Shown here: piece after piece, positions 43,673 through 52,353 of the stretch | Layout: each line of letters begins with the position of its first letter | How positions within the stretch are numbered: position 1 is the stretch's first letter | Assembly: GCA_040779345.1 (NCBI GenBank) | Contig: JBFONU010000002.1 | Coordinates: forward strand, 62,001 to 126,000 | Length of the DNA: 64,000 bases | Source: Thalassotalea_H sp040779345 | Lineage (GTDB): Bacteria; Pseudomonadota; Gammaproteobacteria; Enterobacterales; Alteromonadaceae | Direction of reading: 5' to 3' | Notes under the pieces: generated by a model | Seen by the model: only the letters and a program-made list of their open reading frames with translations | Databases searched by the model: none | What the model was told of the DNA's origin: nothing | Program-made: the position numbers and the translations under genes

Positions 43673-45847
43673 ATGACAGTATATCAGTCCGAAAATTGGA
43701 CGTTTGTTTCAGACAGCCAAGAGCTAATCTACCATGACGGACACAAACAGCAGCTCCCTTCACGAATAAGTGCTTGCCTATTAACCTTGATTTCTTCTGC
43801 GGGGAAAACGGTTAGTTATGATGAGTTGTTGCTAAAGGTTTGGGGAACTACACATAAAGATGCGAGTACCATTTCATCGGTTATATCGGAAGTAAGAAAA
43901 CTTATTGGCTGTGGTAAAGGCGGGATCAAAATAATCGTTACCGTGCCTAAGCGGGGTTATCGTTATACGCAACCTGTAAATATTGTCGATGATGAACAGT
44001 GGGCGCAAGTTGTCCATGATAATGAACACAACTTAGAAAAAAGAATAAAACCGCTAGAAAAAGCGCCGCTTTTACAAAGCTCGACAATTCCTAAAGACAC
44101 AACATCTTCGACAGAATCTGATCTGCACAATAATCCCGTTAAATATAAGCAATGGATTATATTGGTCGCCTTTGTAGCACTCTTAGCAACAGTATTTACC
44201 ATCACTTCGCTATTCGACTTCAGTAATGCTTCCTCAGTAAAAAAAGTAGCTGCTGATTCGTTTGGTCATTATGAAGTGCTTTCTCATGAAACTGGTCGAG
44301 AGGACGAATTTGATGTCAGTCGAGATGGGCGTTGGATAACCTATGTAAATAAAGCGCCCAATGTTAAGCCCTCATTAATTGTGCAAGAATTAAGTTCTGG
44401 ACGTAAGCAAACATTGGTGGCTAGTGGTGATTACTATTTTGGCTCTCCAGTTTTTTCTAGTGATGCTAAACAATTAGTCTTTCATAAACAATCAGAGCAG
44501 CATTGTGAAGTCTGGTTAGCTGATTTGAGTGCTTTTAACCTTGAACCAAGTAAAACCAAAAAACTAACAGATTGCGGAAAAGCAGGCTTTTGGTCAACGA
44601 CGGCTTTTTCACAAGATGGCAATCATATTTTTTTCTCTCGTGCTAATGCATTAACCGATCCTTTTAAAGTTTACCAATTAGATTTAAGAACATTGTTTGA
44701 GCGTAGTATTACCGCTCCCACTTCTTCTGGAAGAGGTGATTATAGCTTTTCAGTATCACCTGATACTAAGCGTTTAGCCGTTGTTCGTAATGTGCTTTGG
44801 CAAGAAAGTCATATTGTATTAATGAATACCCTAGATAACCAATCAGAAACGGTACTTGAGCTGCCTTACCTTATTGCTAAGGTGGCTTGGTTAGATGATG
44901 AACACCTACTTTACTGTGATAAAAATAAAGGGCTGTGGTCTTACGATCTTACTCTTAAAAAACAAACAAAGTTGGCTCAACTAAGCTTTTCTTGCCATTA
45001 TCCCGTCGTTGCTGATAAGCAGCTGTATGCGATTAAAAAAGTGAGCACTAAAAATGCTATTTGGACTTTAACTAAAGGAGAGGGTGAAGGTGATAAATTT
45101 GCCATGCAGCCATTAATTGACAGTCCGTATTATGACTTCAATGCGATGTTTGGCCCTAACAATAGTTTGTATTTTTTCTCCGATCGTTCAGGTGAATTGA
45201 AGCTTTGGCAAAAAACACAGCAAGGTTTTCAGCAACATAAACATGTGAATTTGCCTAAACATGCTAGAGAAGTAGAGTTTTCAGTTGAGACGAATACTTT
45301 ATATGGTTTATCTGAAAAGCGTTTGTTTCGATATGATCTTAGCCTAGGTGAATTAGAGTGGTTATCAAAGGAGCAGCATGAAGTATTCAATTTCAGTATT
45401 TCAGATGACGGAACATTGCTTTTTTCAGAAGGGAGCAAAGAGTATTGGACGTTAAAGTCATTAGATTTATTCACACTCAAAATAACCAATTTAGGTATTA
45501 ACGCTTTTTCTGTGCGGCAATATAATGGAAATTTATATTTTACTAAGTTTCATGAAAAAGGGCTTTGGAAAAAAGATCTGCACACGGGGGGTGTTGAAAA
45601 AATATTTGAAGATATCAATATTAAGTTTACGACCTTCTGGGATATTTGGGATAACAATACCCTTATTTGGGCAACAGATAATCGATTAAAAATATTTGAT
45701 TTGCATACGGCTAAATTGCTTGATGAAAGTTTAACTTACGAAGGTCATGTTGGCTTTTTAAAGTGTCATAAAGCGCGATTAATGTGTACATTTTCACTGA
45801 GAGAACGTGCTGAATCAGAAATCGTCAGATTTGGTCTAGAGCTATAA
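43673..45847 (+). CDS. CadC-like membrane regulator with beta-propeller sensor
   Basis: The 724-residue protein has an N-terminal OmpR/CadC winged helix (VSYDELLLKVWGTTHKDASTISSVISEVRKL and ITVPKRGYRYTQP). One membrane helix follows near residues 162-184 (WIILVAFVALLATVFTI), then a large periplasmic part of TolB/PD40-like repeats such as GREDEFDVSRDGRWITYVNK and FGSPVFSSDAKQLVFHKQ. It is a one-component transmembrane regulator: a periplasmic signal alters DNA binding in the cytoplasm. The S41 peptidase gene lies 132 bases downstream on the same strand and is the likely partner or target. Confidence 0.88.
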   Translation: MTVYQSENWTFVSDSQELIYHDGHKQQLPSRISACLLTLISSAGKTVSYDELLLKVWGTTHKDASTISSVISEVRKLIGCGKGGIKIIVTVPKRGYRYTQPVNIVDDEQWAQVVHDNEHNLEKRIKPLEKAPLLQSSTIPKDTTSSTESDLHNNPVKYKQWIILVAFVALLATVFTITSLFDFSNASSVKKVAADSFGHYEVLSHETGREDEFDVSRDGRWITYVNKAPNVKPSLIVQELSSGRKQTLVASGDYYFGSPVFSSDAKQLVFHKQSEQHCEVWLADLSAFNLEPSKTKKLTDCGKAGFWSTTAFSQDGNHIFFSRANALTDPFKVYQLDLRTLFERSITAPTSSGRGDYSFSVSPDTKRLAVVRNVLWQESHIVLMNTLDNQSETVLELPYLIAKVAWLDDEHLLYCDKNKGLWSYDLTLKKQTKLAQLSFSCHYPVVADKQLYAIKKVSTKNAIWTLTKGEGEGDKFAMQPLIDSPYYDFNAMFGPNNSLYFFSDRSGELKLWQKTQQGFQQHKHVNLPKHAREVEFSVETNTLYGLSEKRLFRYDLSLGELEWLSKEQHEVFNFSISDDGTLLFSEGSKEYWTLKSLDLFTLKITNLGINAFSVRQYNGNLYFTKFHEKGLWKKDLHTGGVEKIFEDINIKFTTFWDIWDNNTLIWATDNRLKIFDLHTAKLLDESLTYEGHVGFLKCHKARLMCTFSLRERAESEIVRFGLEL

Positions 45848-45979
45848 CTTTCTGAAAAATAAAGTTTATTGTTGTTTTTTAGTTTTCCAAGGATTTTCCA
45901 AGGGTTTTCCTGAATTGTTTTTGTGTTCTTTTATCTATGATTTTGGCTAGACAAAATACATAACCGATGAAGGACAACC

Positions 45980-47344
45980 ATGAACAAATATATACTATTA
46001 ATGTTGCTCGTTTGCTTAGGCTTATTTAACAAAACAGCTCAAGCAGAAGACAGTTTAAATTTGATGCTTCAACCAGAGCAAATAAGTGAAGATTTAGATC
46101 AATGGTTGGCATTTCTTGATAATACACATCCGCAGCTTTCTTATACGGTCAGCAATGTTGATGCGTTTTATGCTGATATTGAAAAGCTAAAAAGCAGCAT
46201 AACTACACCAATATCTGTGCAGGAATTTTGGAAAAAAATCGCGGTATTTAATCCTGTATTAAACGATGGTCATACGGTCATTAAACTTCCTAAGTTAAAA
46301 GTCTTAGCAAATCAACATGTGAAAAATGGTGGTGGTTTATTTCCATTTAACGTCGTTTTTGATCAAGACAAGTTGGTGATCAAGTCAAAATTTGGCGGTG
46401 CAGTGACTAAATATCGAGGCAACGAAATTACCCATATCAATGGTCACAAAACCAGTGATTTTATCTTGCCACTTTTACAACGTACTCATGGTGATAGTGA
46501 ACGATTCAGAAAAGCCATTCTACAACGACGTTTAGCTGAGTACATTTGGCTATATTACGGTGATTTTAAAGCATTTGATTTAACCTTAACTAAGTATGGT
46601 CAGCAGCAAACAAAAGTATTTGCAGCAAGCTTTGAAGAATTTAACCTAGATGAACCATTCGCTGAACAATTTACATTTGAAATATTAGATAAAAACAATG
46701 CGCTCATTACAATAAATACTTTTAGCTGGGGTGCAGAATATAAAGAGGTAATTGCCTTTTTGCACAAGGCTTTTGCCAAAATTCAACAGAATAACATTGA
46801 ACATATCATTATAGATGTTCGTGAAAATGGTGGGGGTGATGACGCCATTTGGATAGAGGGGATCTTGCCTTATATTGCTGATAAAACATGGCGAACAGGA
46901 AGTAATAATAAATTTAGAGTATTAAAAGGACGAGCGAATAAAGATCGTCAGGTAGGCGATATTATTGAAAGCGAAAATAGTTTCAGGGACGTTGATAACA
47001 GCGTTGAAAAGTTTACAGGTGAAGTGTCGGTTTTAATCAGTGCCTTTACCTATTCATCAGCAATTTTGTTTGCCAATGTGATTCAAGATCATCAATTTGG
47101 CCAACTCGTTGGTGAAGCGACAGGGGGGAAAAGTGGTCAAACTGGCGGAACGCGAGCGATTACCTTAACACACTCAAAGCTTAAAGTGGTTAGCCCATTT
47201 TTCTACCTTGAACGACCAAAAGGCGGAGACAATCATAATCCAGTTAAGCCAGATGTTGTGATCAACTACGACAAAACCATCCCTGAGCAGTTAGTGAATA
47301 AGCTTATTAATCAAGGTAACGTCAAAGCTGGTAAAGCTCAGTAG
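45980..47344 (+). CDS. S41-family (tail-specific-like) serine peptidase, exported
   Basis: The 454-residue protein has a signal peptide ending near KTAQA. The S41 core has IIDVRENGGGDDAIW and the catalytic-serine segment SAFTYSSAILFANVIQD, followed by GEATGGKSGQTGG. A PDZ domain is not obvious. Members of this S41 group are periplasmic peptidases or amidohydrolases of unclear substrate. AAGGA lies nine bases before the start. It follows a CadC-like regulator that may control it. Confidence 0.87.
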   Translation: MNKYILLMLLVCLGLFNKTAQAEDSLNLMLQPEQISEDLDQWLAFLDNTHPQLSYTVSNVDAFYADIEKLKSSITTPISVQEFWKKIAVFNPVLNDGHTVIKLPKLKVLANQHVKNGGGLFPFNVVFDQDKLVIKSKFGGAVTKYRGNEITHINGHKTSDFILPLLQRTHGDSERFRKAILQRRLAEYIWLYYGDFKAFDLTLTKYGQQQTKVFAASFEEFNLDEPFAEQFTFEILDKNNALITINTFSWGAEYKEVIAFLHKAFAKIQQNNIEHIIIDVRENGGGDDAIWIEGILPYIADKTWRTGSNNKFRVLKGRANKDRQVGDIIESENSFRDVDNSVEKFTGEVSVLISAFTYSSAILFANVIQDHQFGQLVGEATGGKSGQTGGTRAITLTHSKLKVVSPFFYLERPKGGDNHNPVKPDVVINYDKTIPEQLVNKLINQGNVKAGKAQ

Positions 47345-47500
47345 AAAATCAACGTTAAATTATCAAAAGCGCTATATTTTTGAACATTTATTTGCAATTA
47401 AATAGGTGTTTTTGCTGAAAGATAAGAGAGATATGATACACCACTATGTTGAGAAACTGAGTTAGGGGATACACTTTACTACCAGCTGATATTTAACAGT

Positions 47501-47695
47501 ATGGATATAAGTATGATATTTTCTTTTGGGTTTATATGGTTATGGCTCATGTCGGTTTTAAGCTCAAAGCCGACGCTGGAACTTCAAGCAAGAACGTTAA
47601 CTTTTGCCACACTACTGACATTATCGCTAACGCTCGCATATTGGGCCGATAATAGCTTGCTAAAATTGTTGAACGCAGTGAAACCAGCCAAGTGA
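47501..47695 (+). CDS. possible small membrane protein overlapping an attC site
   Basis: This 64-codon frame encodes a hydrophobic peptide with two possible membrane segments (MIFSFGFIWLWLMSVL and LTFATLLTLSLTLAYWA). There is no convincing ribosome site. Its 3' third runs through an attC-like repeat on the opposite orientation to the other cassettes. It may be an inverted cassette gene or a chance frame. Confidence 0.25.
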   Translation: MDISMIFSFGFIWLWLMSVLSSKPTLELQARTLTFATLLTLSLTLAYWADNSLLKLLNAVKPAK

Positions 47696-47725
47696 ATATT
47701 CTCCTGTTTGATTTCCTTGTTATGC
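47626..47725 (-). repeat. attC recombination site a
   Basis: On the minus strand it starts GCATAACAAG, ends GAGCGTTAGC, and has the imperfect palindromic interior TTGGCTGGTTTCACTGC ... TTTTAGCAAGC. It is about 100 bp and similar in layout to the other sites in the array. Confidence 0.65.
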
Positions 47726-47740
47726 TTTTAATTACTTGAG

Positions 47741-47962
47741 CTAGTTTCTCTTGAAAAATATTGACACTAAATCAATAAACTTAACCGTTAGCTTATCAAA
47801 AAATTGTATGCAAATAACAAGCAAAATAAAAATTGGAAACGAAAAATAATCGTATTTTAGGATATTAGCTTTTGTAACGTCGATTCCTGAACTTTCAAGT
47901 AAAAAAAAAGCAAATACAATGGAAAATACTAAACCAAGTATTTTTGTCACAGCCTTATTCAT
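47741..47962 (-). CDS. small membrane protein, integron cassette
   Basis: The 73-residue protein has two hydrophobic helices, ILGLVFSIVFAFFLLE and FPIFILLVICIQFF, and a basic C-terminus. No family is recognised. It is followed on its own strand by an attC site, which is the cassette layout. Function is unknown; small two-helix proteins are common in integron cassettes. Confidence 0.55.
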   Translation of the reverse strand: MNKAVTKILGLVFSIVFAFFLLESSGIDVTKANILKYDYFSFPIFILLVICIQFFDKLTVKFIDLVSIFFKRN

Positions 47963-47982
47963 AATTTAACTCCCATATATAA

Positions 47983-48033
47983 TTACGCTAGACCTGCTTA
48001 AAACATAACGACCTGTTGAGTGACGTGTTATGA
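47983..48033 (-). repeat. degenerate or truncated attC-like sequence b
   Basis: The short spacer between two cassette genes reads, on the minus strand, CATAACACGTCACTCAACAGG and ends TCTAGCGTAA. The first part resembles the R''-L'' half of the neighbouring attC sites, but the palindromic second half is missing, so this may be an attC deletion relic. Confidence 0.35.
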
Positions 48034-48216
48034 AGATTTAGTACCGTAATAGCCTTCATTAAAACCAACATAAAAGTCTGATATATATTCAACGCCACCA
48101 AGACTGACAAATAGACATGCTGTTGCAAACAACATCAAATTACGATTTTCTTTTTTATAACCTAAACTAATAAACAACACAAAAAGAACAAAGCTAATAA
48201 TTTCTAAATAATTCAT
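48028..48216 (-). CDS. small membrane protein, integron cassette
   Basis: The 62-residue protein has two hydrophobic segments (IISFVLFVLFISLGY and LMLFATACLFVSLGG). AAGGAAGTCGT precedes the ATG, a leader shared in part with other cassettes here. No family is recognised. The last codons run into the attC-like relic b. Confidence 0.5.
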   Translation of the reverse strand: MNYLEIISFVLFVLFISLGYKKENRNLMLFATACLFVSLGGVEYISDFYVGFNEGYYGTKSS

Positions 48217-48243
48217 ACGACTTCCTTTTCAATAAAATATCTT

Positions 48244-48340
48244 CATAACGCCCCAATAGAGGCTGATAATTGTTTGCTAAAATTTGTAGCGAAGCGGAAC
48301 CGAGCAAAATGTTAGCAGTCCCGCTTTAAATTCGAGTTAG
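48244..48340 (-). repeat. attC recombination site c
   Basis: On the minus strand it runs from CTAACTCG through GCTCGGTTCCGCTTCGCT and TTTTAGCAAACAATTATC to GGGGCGTTATG, a near-palindromic site of about 97 bp. It shares the CTCGGTTCCGCTTCGCT block with site e. Confidence 0.78.
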
Positions 48341-48346
48341 TTGTAC

Positions 48347-48712
48347 TTACACCCAAACATCATCTTTAGCCGTTAATTCACCGCCTGCATCGCCAGTATT
48401 AACGACACCACGAGGTTCAATAAACATTATTTTGCATTCATCTTTTGCGTAAGGCTTATGTTCAACTCCTTTTGGAACAACATACATTTCTCCCGCAGAT
48501 AGATCTACTCTACCATCGCGAAAGTCGATACTCATCGAGCCCTCTATGACAAGAAAAACCTCATCAGTTTCTTCATGAGAGTGCCAGGTAAAATCATTCT
48601 GAATTTTAGCTAGCTTAAATTGATAATCATTCATTTCAGCTACAACTCTTGGTGACCAGTGCTCAGAAAACTTTGAAAATTTATTTAATAGATTGATTGG
48701 ACTTTTTGACAT
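48347..48712 (-). CDS. cupin-domain protein, integron cassette
   Basis: The 121-residue protein is a single cupin barrel. Cupin motif 1 is FTWHSHEETDEVFLVIEG, with H, H, E as metal ligands. Motif 2 is AGEMYVVPKGVEHKPYA, with the final His ligand. Single-domain cupins include dioxygenases, isomerases and sugar-binding sensors; the substrate cannot be told. AGGAGG seven bases upstream is a strong ribosome site. An attC site lies at the 3' side, so it is a mobile cassette. Confidence 0.85.
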   Translation of the reverse strand: MSKSPINLLNKFSKFSEHWSPRVVAEMNDYQFKLAKIQNDFTWHSHEETDEVFLVIEGSMSIDFRDGRVDLSAGEMYVVPKGVEHKPYAKDECKIMFIEPRGVVNTGDAGGELTAKDDVWV

Positions 48713-48734
48713 GCGACTCCTCCTGAGTAGAACT

Positions 48735-48829
48735 CATGCCCCAATAAGGGGAAATTCATAGTTGATTAAAATATTGAAAGCAGTGAAAACAGCCAACTGT
48801 AAATTTTCCTGCTTTATTGCCTTGTTAGT
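48735..48829 (-). repeat. attC recombination site d
   Basis: On the minus strand it runs from ACTAACAAGG through GTTGGCTGTTTTCACTGC and TTTTAATCAAC to TTGGGGCATGAG. The R' end is degenerate, GCATGAG in place of GCGTTAG, so the site may recombine poorly. Confidence 0.68.
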
Positions 48830-48830
48830 A

Positions 48831-49187
48831 CTACCTACACCATTTGCTAATGTGTTCATAGCCAATGAAATTTATTGATATTCCGTTATTGCCCTTTGAA
48901 AAACAAACCATTCTATTACTGTAGTTAGGGTTATTCTTAAGCAAAGATGCATAATCTGCTCTAAATTGAATTAATGGCGTTTTACGATACTTACACTGGC
49001 ACGAACTACGCAAAATAGTGTCCTTAATATCATCGCAATTTTTCCCTTCAGCATCCATGACCAAGTTAGCCATTTTTCTTAAGTCCAAAAGCTCACTAAT
49101 TTTGGATTTATCTTCAACAAACAAACATTCTGATTTCGTACCAAAGGAAGTAAATAAGAGAATTAGAGGTATATAAAAATATTTCAT
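48831..49187 (-). CDS. small secreted protein, integron cassette
   Basis: From the ATG at 49187 the protein has 118 residues and opens with a signal peptide (YFYIPLILLFTSFGTKSE). The mature part is cysteine-containing (NCDDIK, SCQCKY, MVCF and KWCR), suggesting disulfides and a periplasmic or external location. A start four codons earlier is possible. No family is recognised. It is flanked by attC sites d and e. Confidence 0.6.
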   Translation of the reverse strand: MKYFYIPLILLFTSFGTKSECLFVEDKSKISELLDLRKMANLVMDAEGKNCDDIKDTILRSSCQCKYRKTPLIQFRADYASLLKNNPNYSNRMVCFSKGNNGISINFIGYEHISKWCR

Positions 49188-49210
49188 TATGCGACTCATC
49201 CTTAAGTAGT

Positions 49211-49308
49211 ACTAACGCCTCACTAAGAGGCGAGTAATTGTTGGCTAAAATGTGAAGCGAAGCGGAACCGAGCCAACTGTTACGAGTCCTACTTTAGTGA
49301 CTTGTTAA
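49211..49308 (-). repeat. attC recombination site e
   Basis: This is the clearest site of the array. On the minus strand it starts TTAACAAGTCACTAAAG, has GGCTCGGTTCCGCTTCGCTT in the middle and TTTTAGCCAACAATTACTCG, and ends AGTGAGGCGTTAGT. Its two halves pair into the long imperfect hairpin expected of attC. Confidence 0.85.
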
Positions 49309-49317
49309 GTGTATTTA

Positions 49318-49797
49318 CTACGATTTAGGAACGTCCTGAGGTTTTTCTTTTAGTTTTTCTTCAACTTGCCTTTTGAACGAATTTAATTGCAAATGAAACT
49401 GAGAGTTCGATACAATTTGGCCTACTGCAGATGCAAATTCACTTTGATCATCAGCGACAGAGTGGTTCCGATCTCTAACTATAGTAATGGGATATACATC
49501 ATCTGAACGTTTAAGTTGAAAGACCTCTTTTGAAAAATCCACTTGTTCACTTACAATATGAACCTCATTAAATCCTGTTTTTTCTCTTGGTTTAAATGAG
49601 CCAGCTAGCCTAGTAAATGGGTCATTATCATTTTTAACATATCCAATGTATTCTTCAAACTTAATTGGCATTTCTAAAAACTGACTTAAAGAGTTTTCCA
49701 AATCTTTGAGAACAGCTTTTATTTCTCTTTTGTTTTTAAGAACATTTTCAGCAGCACCTTTACCTTGCTGCAATAGCTCGTCGAAGTTAAAGTTCAT
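49318..49797 (-). CDS. unknown protein paired with EEP nuclease in one cassette
   Basis: The 159-residue protein is not recognised. It looks soluble, with a helical start (FDELLQQGKGAAENVLKNK), a central mixed region and a charged helical C-terminus (FKRQVEEKLKEKPQ). It begins ten bases after the nuclease gene stops, with no attC between, so both move as one cassette. Its job is probably tied to the nuclease, for example as partner, inhibitor or sensor, but this is inference. Confidence 0.55.
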   Translation of the reverse strand: MNFNFDELLQQGKGAAENVLKNKREIKAVLKDLENSLSQFLEMPIKFEEYIGYVKNDNDPFTRLAGSFKPREKTGFNEVHIVSEQVDFSKEVFQLKRSDDVYPITIVRDRNHSVADDQSEFASAVGQIVSNSQFHLQLNSFKRQVEEKLKEKPQDVPKS

Positions 49798-49807
49798 TTT
49801 TTATTCC

Positions 49808-50728
49808 TCATGGTCTTGTGATTTCACACATGACAGGCAAGTGATCAATTAAATTTTTCTTATTTTCAAAGTCACTAATAAAGCCAGCTTCATCTAAGAC
49901 TTTCGTACTTTGTTCATTTAGGTGCCAAGTCCCAGTTCCTAAAAAGCTTCCAGAAAACATTATTTGATCATATGAATGCCATACTGTTCCTAGAAACTGC
50001 TTATATTTATGAGTGCCAGATCTAAACGTATCATTATCAGCCAGGTGGTTATATTTTTTCTCTGACACAACACTTCTCCAAAATGGATTATAAAAATACT
50101 CATTCGGATACTTCCTGACAGCATCGTGACAACGAGTCGCATTTAGGTTGTTTAAAATACTCTCATCATATGGGTTATCATTAAAATCTCCCATTACAAT
50201 TACATCCTCATTCTCGGTCATTAGTTCCCGAGCCGATGTATAAACCATACTTGCAGCTGACTTTCTTCTTTTTTCTCCATCACCACGAAGTCGACTTGCC
50301 CAATGGCATAAGAACAATTGAATTGTTTTATTGTCATCTAAATTAATTATTTCTACCAATTGGGCGGCTTTAACCGTACTGCCAGTGAGAGGTTTTGATA
50401 AATAATGTTGGTGGTTTAAGTGAATTTTTTCCGCATTATAGATTACAGCAATATCAAATCTTGTTAATCCAATATTGCACGTTAAATCGAGCACTTTTAA
50501 ATTGGTTAAATGTGAATTTAAGTATGAATTTATATATGCAACATCTTCAGTAGATACTTCACAAATAGCTATTAAATCACAAGACAACTCTGTAATTAGT
50601 TTTTTGATGTGTTCACATATAGTTGTATATGTTTCGCTATTAGCTTTTGTTCTTGCACTTCGTGCTGCTGGGGATAATGCTGTATTCCACCAAGCCATTT
50701 TCAAGTTATACAGCAGCATTCTATTCAA
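49808..50728 (-). CDS. endonuclease/exonuclease/phosphatase (EEP) family protein, integron cassette
   Basis: The 306-residue protein has the EEP motifs in order: LKMAWWNTALSP (Asn), DLIAICEVS (metal-binding Glu), LFLCHWASRLRG (His), VIVMGDFNDNPYD (Asp-Asn) and the terminal IDHLPVMCEI (Asp-His). It should be a Mg-dependent phosphodiesterase acting on nucleic acid, phospholipid or another phosphate ester; the CHWASR variant is common in bacterial members annotated as endonucleases. There is no signal peptide, so it is cytoplasmic and nucleic acid is the likelier substrate. It shares a cassette with the 159-residue gene. Confidence 0.85.
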   Translation of the reverse strand: MNRMLLYNLKMAWWNTALSPAARSARTKANSETYTTICEHIKKLITELSCDLIAICEVSTEDVAYINSYLNSHLTNLKVLDLTCNIGLTRFDIAVIYNAEKIHLNHQHYLSKPLTGSTVKAAQLVEIINLDDNKTIQLFLCHWASRLRGDGEKRRKSAASMVYTSARELMTENEDVIVMGDFNDNPYDESILNNLNATRCHDAVRKYPNEYFYNPFWRSVVSEKKYNHLADNDTFRSGTHKYKQFLGTVWHSYDQIMFSGSFLGTGTWHLNEQSTKVLDEAGFISDFENKKNLIDHLPVMCEITRP

Positions 50729-51246
50729 TACCCTAAATTTTTTAATTGATTCTATCAGAGTACTCTAATAGTTAAATAATACACTTAACAGCTTATTATG
50801 TAGACGTCTCAGTAATCCTCATCTACTTGCATGCTCAATAACCTACACTAAACTATCTATATTTCAAACTGTTAATCCTTATGTTTTGAATTAGTTTCTG
50901 CGAAGTATAGAGGTTACTAAGAACTCTCAGTAATACGCGCACAGTGAGCGTAGCCGATATCATTAAAACGATTAATGACCGCTCTGGTGGCTAAGCGGAC
51001 TATTTATAGCGGTAAATTTGCAGGGTTTTGTGGCAAAAGCTGAAACGGGATAACCGAATCTTGAGTATGATATTTTATGACTCTTCCATAGGGTTGATAT
51101 TACGTAAATATTAGCGAGAAACGCATTTCTGCCTGATAAACATTCTCGGCTACAAAAAAATTACAATAACCAGTAGAATCATTATCAACTCTTTAAGAAG
51201 CTATTTTTTAAAGGGAAGCGCTAGATAAATTGATAAAGGAACGTTA
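50729..51246. other. region upstream of the cassette array, no integrase
   Basis: There are no convincing genes in 518 bases. A GTTAAGT core (GTTRRRY on the minus strand) at 50783-50789 would suit the insertion point of the first cassette. An integrase gene, expected here in divergent orientation, is missing. A 22-bp sequence at 50760-50781 recurs at 63514. Confidence 0.45.
50760..50781. repeat. dispersed 22-bp repeat, copy 1
   Basis: GTACTCTAATAGTTAAATAA (first 20 bases of 22) matches a second copy at 63514-63535 with one difference. It lies between the EEP gene start and the putative cassette boundary. Confidence 0.55.
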
Positions 51247-51414
51247 ATGACTGAGAAAAAAGTAAAATTTGAATTTGAGAAGCAAAACAAAAATAGTATT
51301 CGTTATAAAGAAGTGCCTGAAGATGGAATGCCTCCAGTCGTTGGAAGTCTCTATGTACAGAAATGGTTCGCTGGCAATAGTAAAAATATTGAAGTGACTA
51401 TTAAGGTCTGTTGA
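51247..51414 (+). CDS. short conserved-looking protein of 55 residues
   Basis: AAAGGAACGTTA precedes an ATG, giving a 55-residue frame that starts MTEKKVKFEFEKQNKNSIRY. It continues through EVPEDGMPPVVGSLYVQKWF and ends EVTIKVC before TGA. The composition is protein-like, the ribosome site is strong, and I recall similar short proteins in vibrios and other marine gammaproteobacteria. It is probably soluble; function is unknown. It lies in an otherwise empty gap between the cassette array and the ABC genes. Confidence 0.65.
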   Translation: MTEKKVKFEFEKQNKNSIRYKEVPEDGMPPVVGSLYVQKWFAGNSKNIEVTIKVC

Positions 51415-51501
51415 TTTTTCGAGATTTTATCTTGTTCTATTAGAACAATTGAACAGCACTTAGTCATGCTCAAGTGACCGTAAAATAAAGCTCATTAGAT
51501 C

Positions 51502-52200
51502 TTAATGATTTAAATGTGTTTGACCTAATATTTGCCCATCAAGCAGGTAGATTTTTCGTTTTGCCATTTCAGCATATTCTATATCATGAGTGACTATACA
51601 AAGCGTTGTTCCTTGGTTATTCAATTGTTCTAGCAGTGCCATTATATAGTCGCTACTTTTTGAATCTAAGTTACCTGTTGGTTCATCTACTAATAAAATA
51701 GAGGGCTCAGCTATTAAGGCGCGAGCAATAGCGACACATTGCTGTTGCCCTCCTGAAAGTTGTCTTGGCTTTCGGCGCGCTAAGTTAGATATTCCGACTA
51801 ATTTTAAACAGTCTTCGGTTTTTTCTTTTATTTCTTTATCACTTGGCGGTTGCTTTGCGTAACGCAATGGTAGGGCTACATTTTCATAAACAGTTAAGTC
51901 ATCTATTAGGTTAAATTGTTGGAAGATAAAACCTATTTTTTTATTCCTAATCGCCGCGGCTTGTTCAAGGCTAAGTTGGCTAATGTCTTGACCCTCGAAA
52001 AAAATTTCACCTGTAGTAGGAAAATCTAATAACCCCATAATTGATAATAAGGTAGATTTTCCACACCCTGATGGACCAGAAATTGAGATGTATTCGCCAT
52101 GTTGAATTTCAATATTTATGCCTTGCAAAGCATGGGTCAGCATGTCGTTGGTCGTGAATATTTTATCCAACTTTTGCAATTTTATAATAGGGTTTGTCAT
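51502..52200 (-). CDS. MacB/LolD-type ABC ATPase, second copy
   Basis: The 232-residue ATPase has Walker A GPSGCGKST, a Q-loop FQQFNL, signature LSGGQQQCVAIARAL, Walker B ILLVDEPTGNLDSK and switch His in IVTHD. The signature is followed by Cys where the family has Arg (QQQRVAIARAL). It is clearly related to the ATPase at 55 kb but separated from the permease operon by a terminator and a repeat, so it may be a duplicate that has its own promoter. It would power a FtsX-type permease in the inner membrane. Confidence 0.9.
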   Translation of the reverse strand: MTNPIIKLQKLDKIFTTNDMLTHALQGINIEIQHGEYISISGPSGCGKSTLLSIMGLLDFPTTGEIFFEGQDISQLSLEQAAAIRNKKIGFIFQQFNLIDDLTVYENVALPLRYAKQPPSDKEIKEKTEDCLKLVGISNLARRKPRQLSGGQQQCVAIARALIAEPSILLVDEPTGNLDSKSSDYIMALLEQLNNQGTTLCIVTHDIEYAEMAKRKIYLLDGQILGQTHLNH

Positions 52201-52353
52201 TGAACGTTTAGTCTTCCTTTAATATGAGCATAATCTAAGTTAATTAGGTGATTAGCGGTTAGCTGTAGTTGTGAACCTCGATATTGTCGTTTCTTGATAC
52301 TGTCATCAATATTAGTTCCTACACTTATACGAGATTATACACTTGTATTATCG

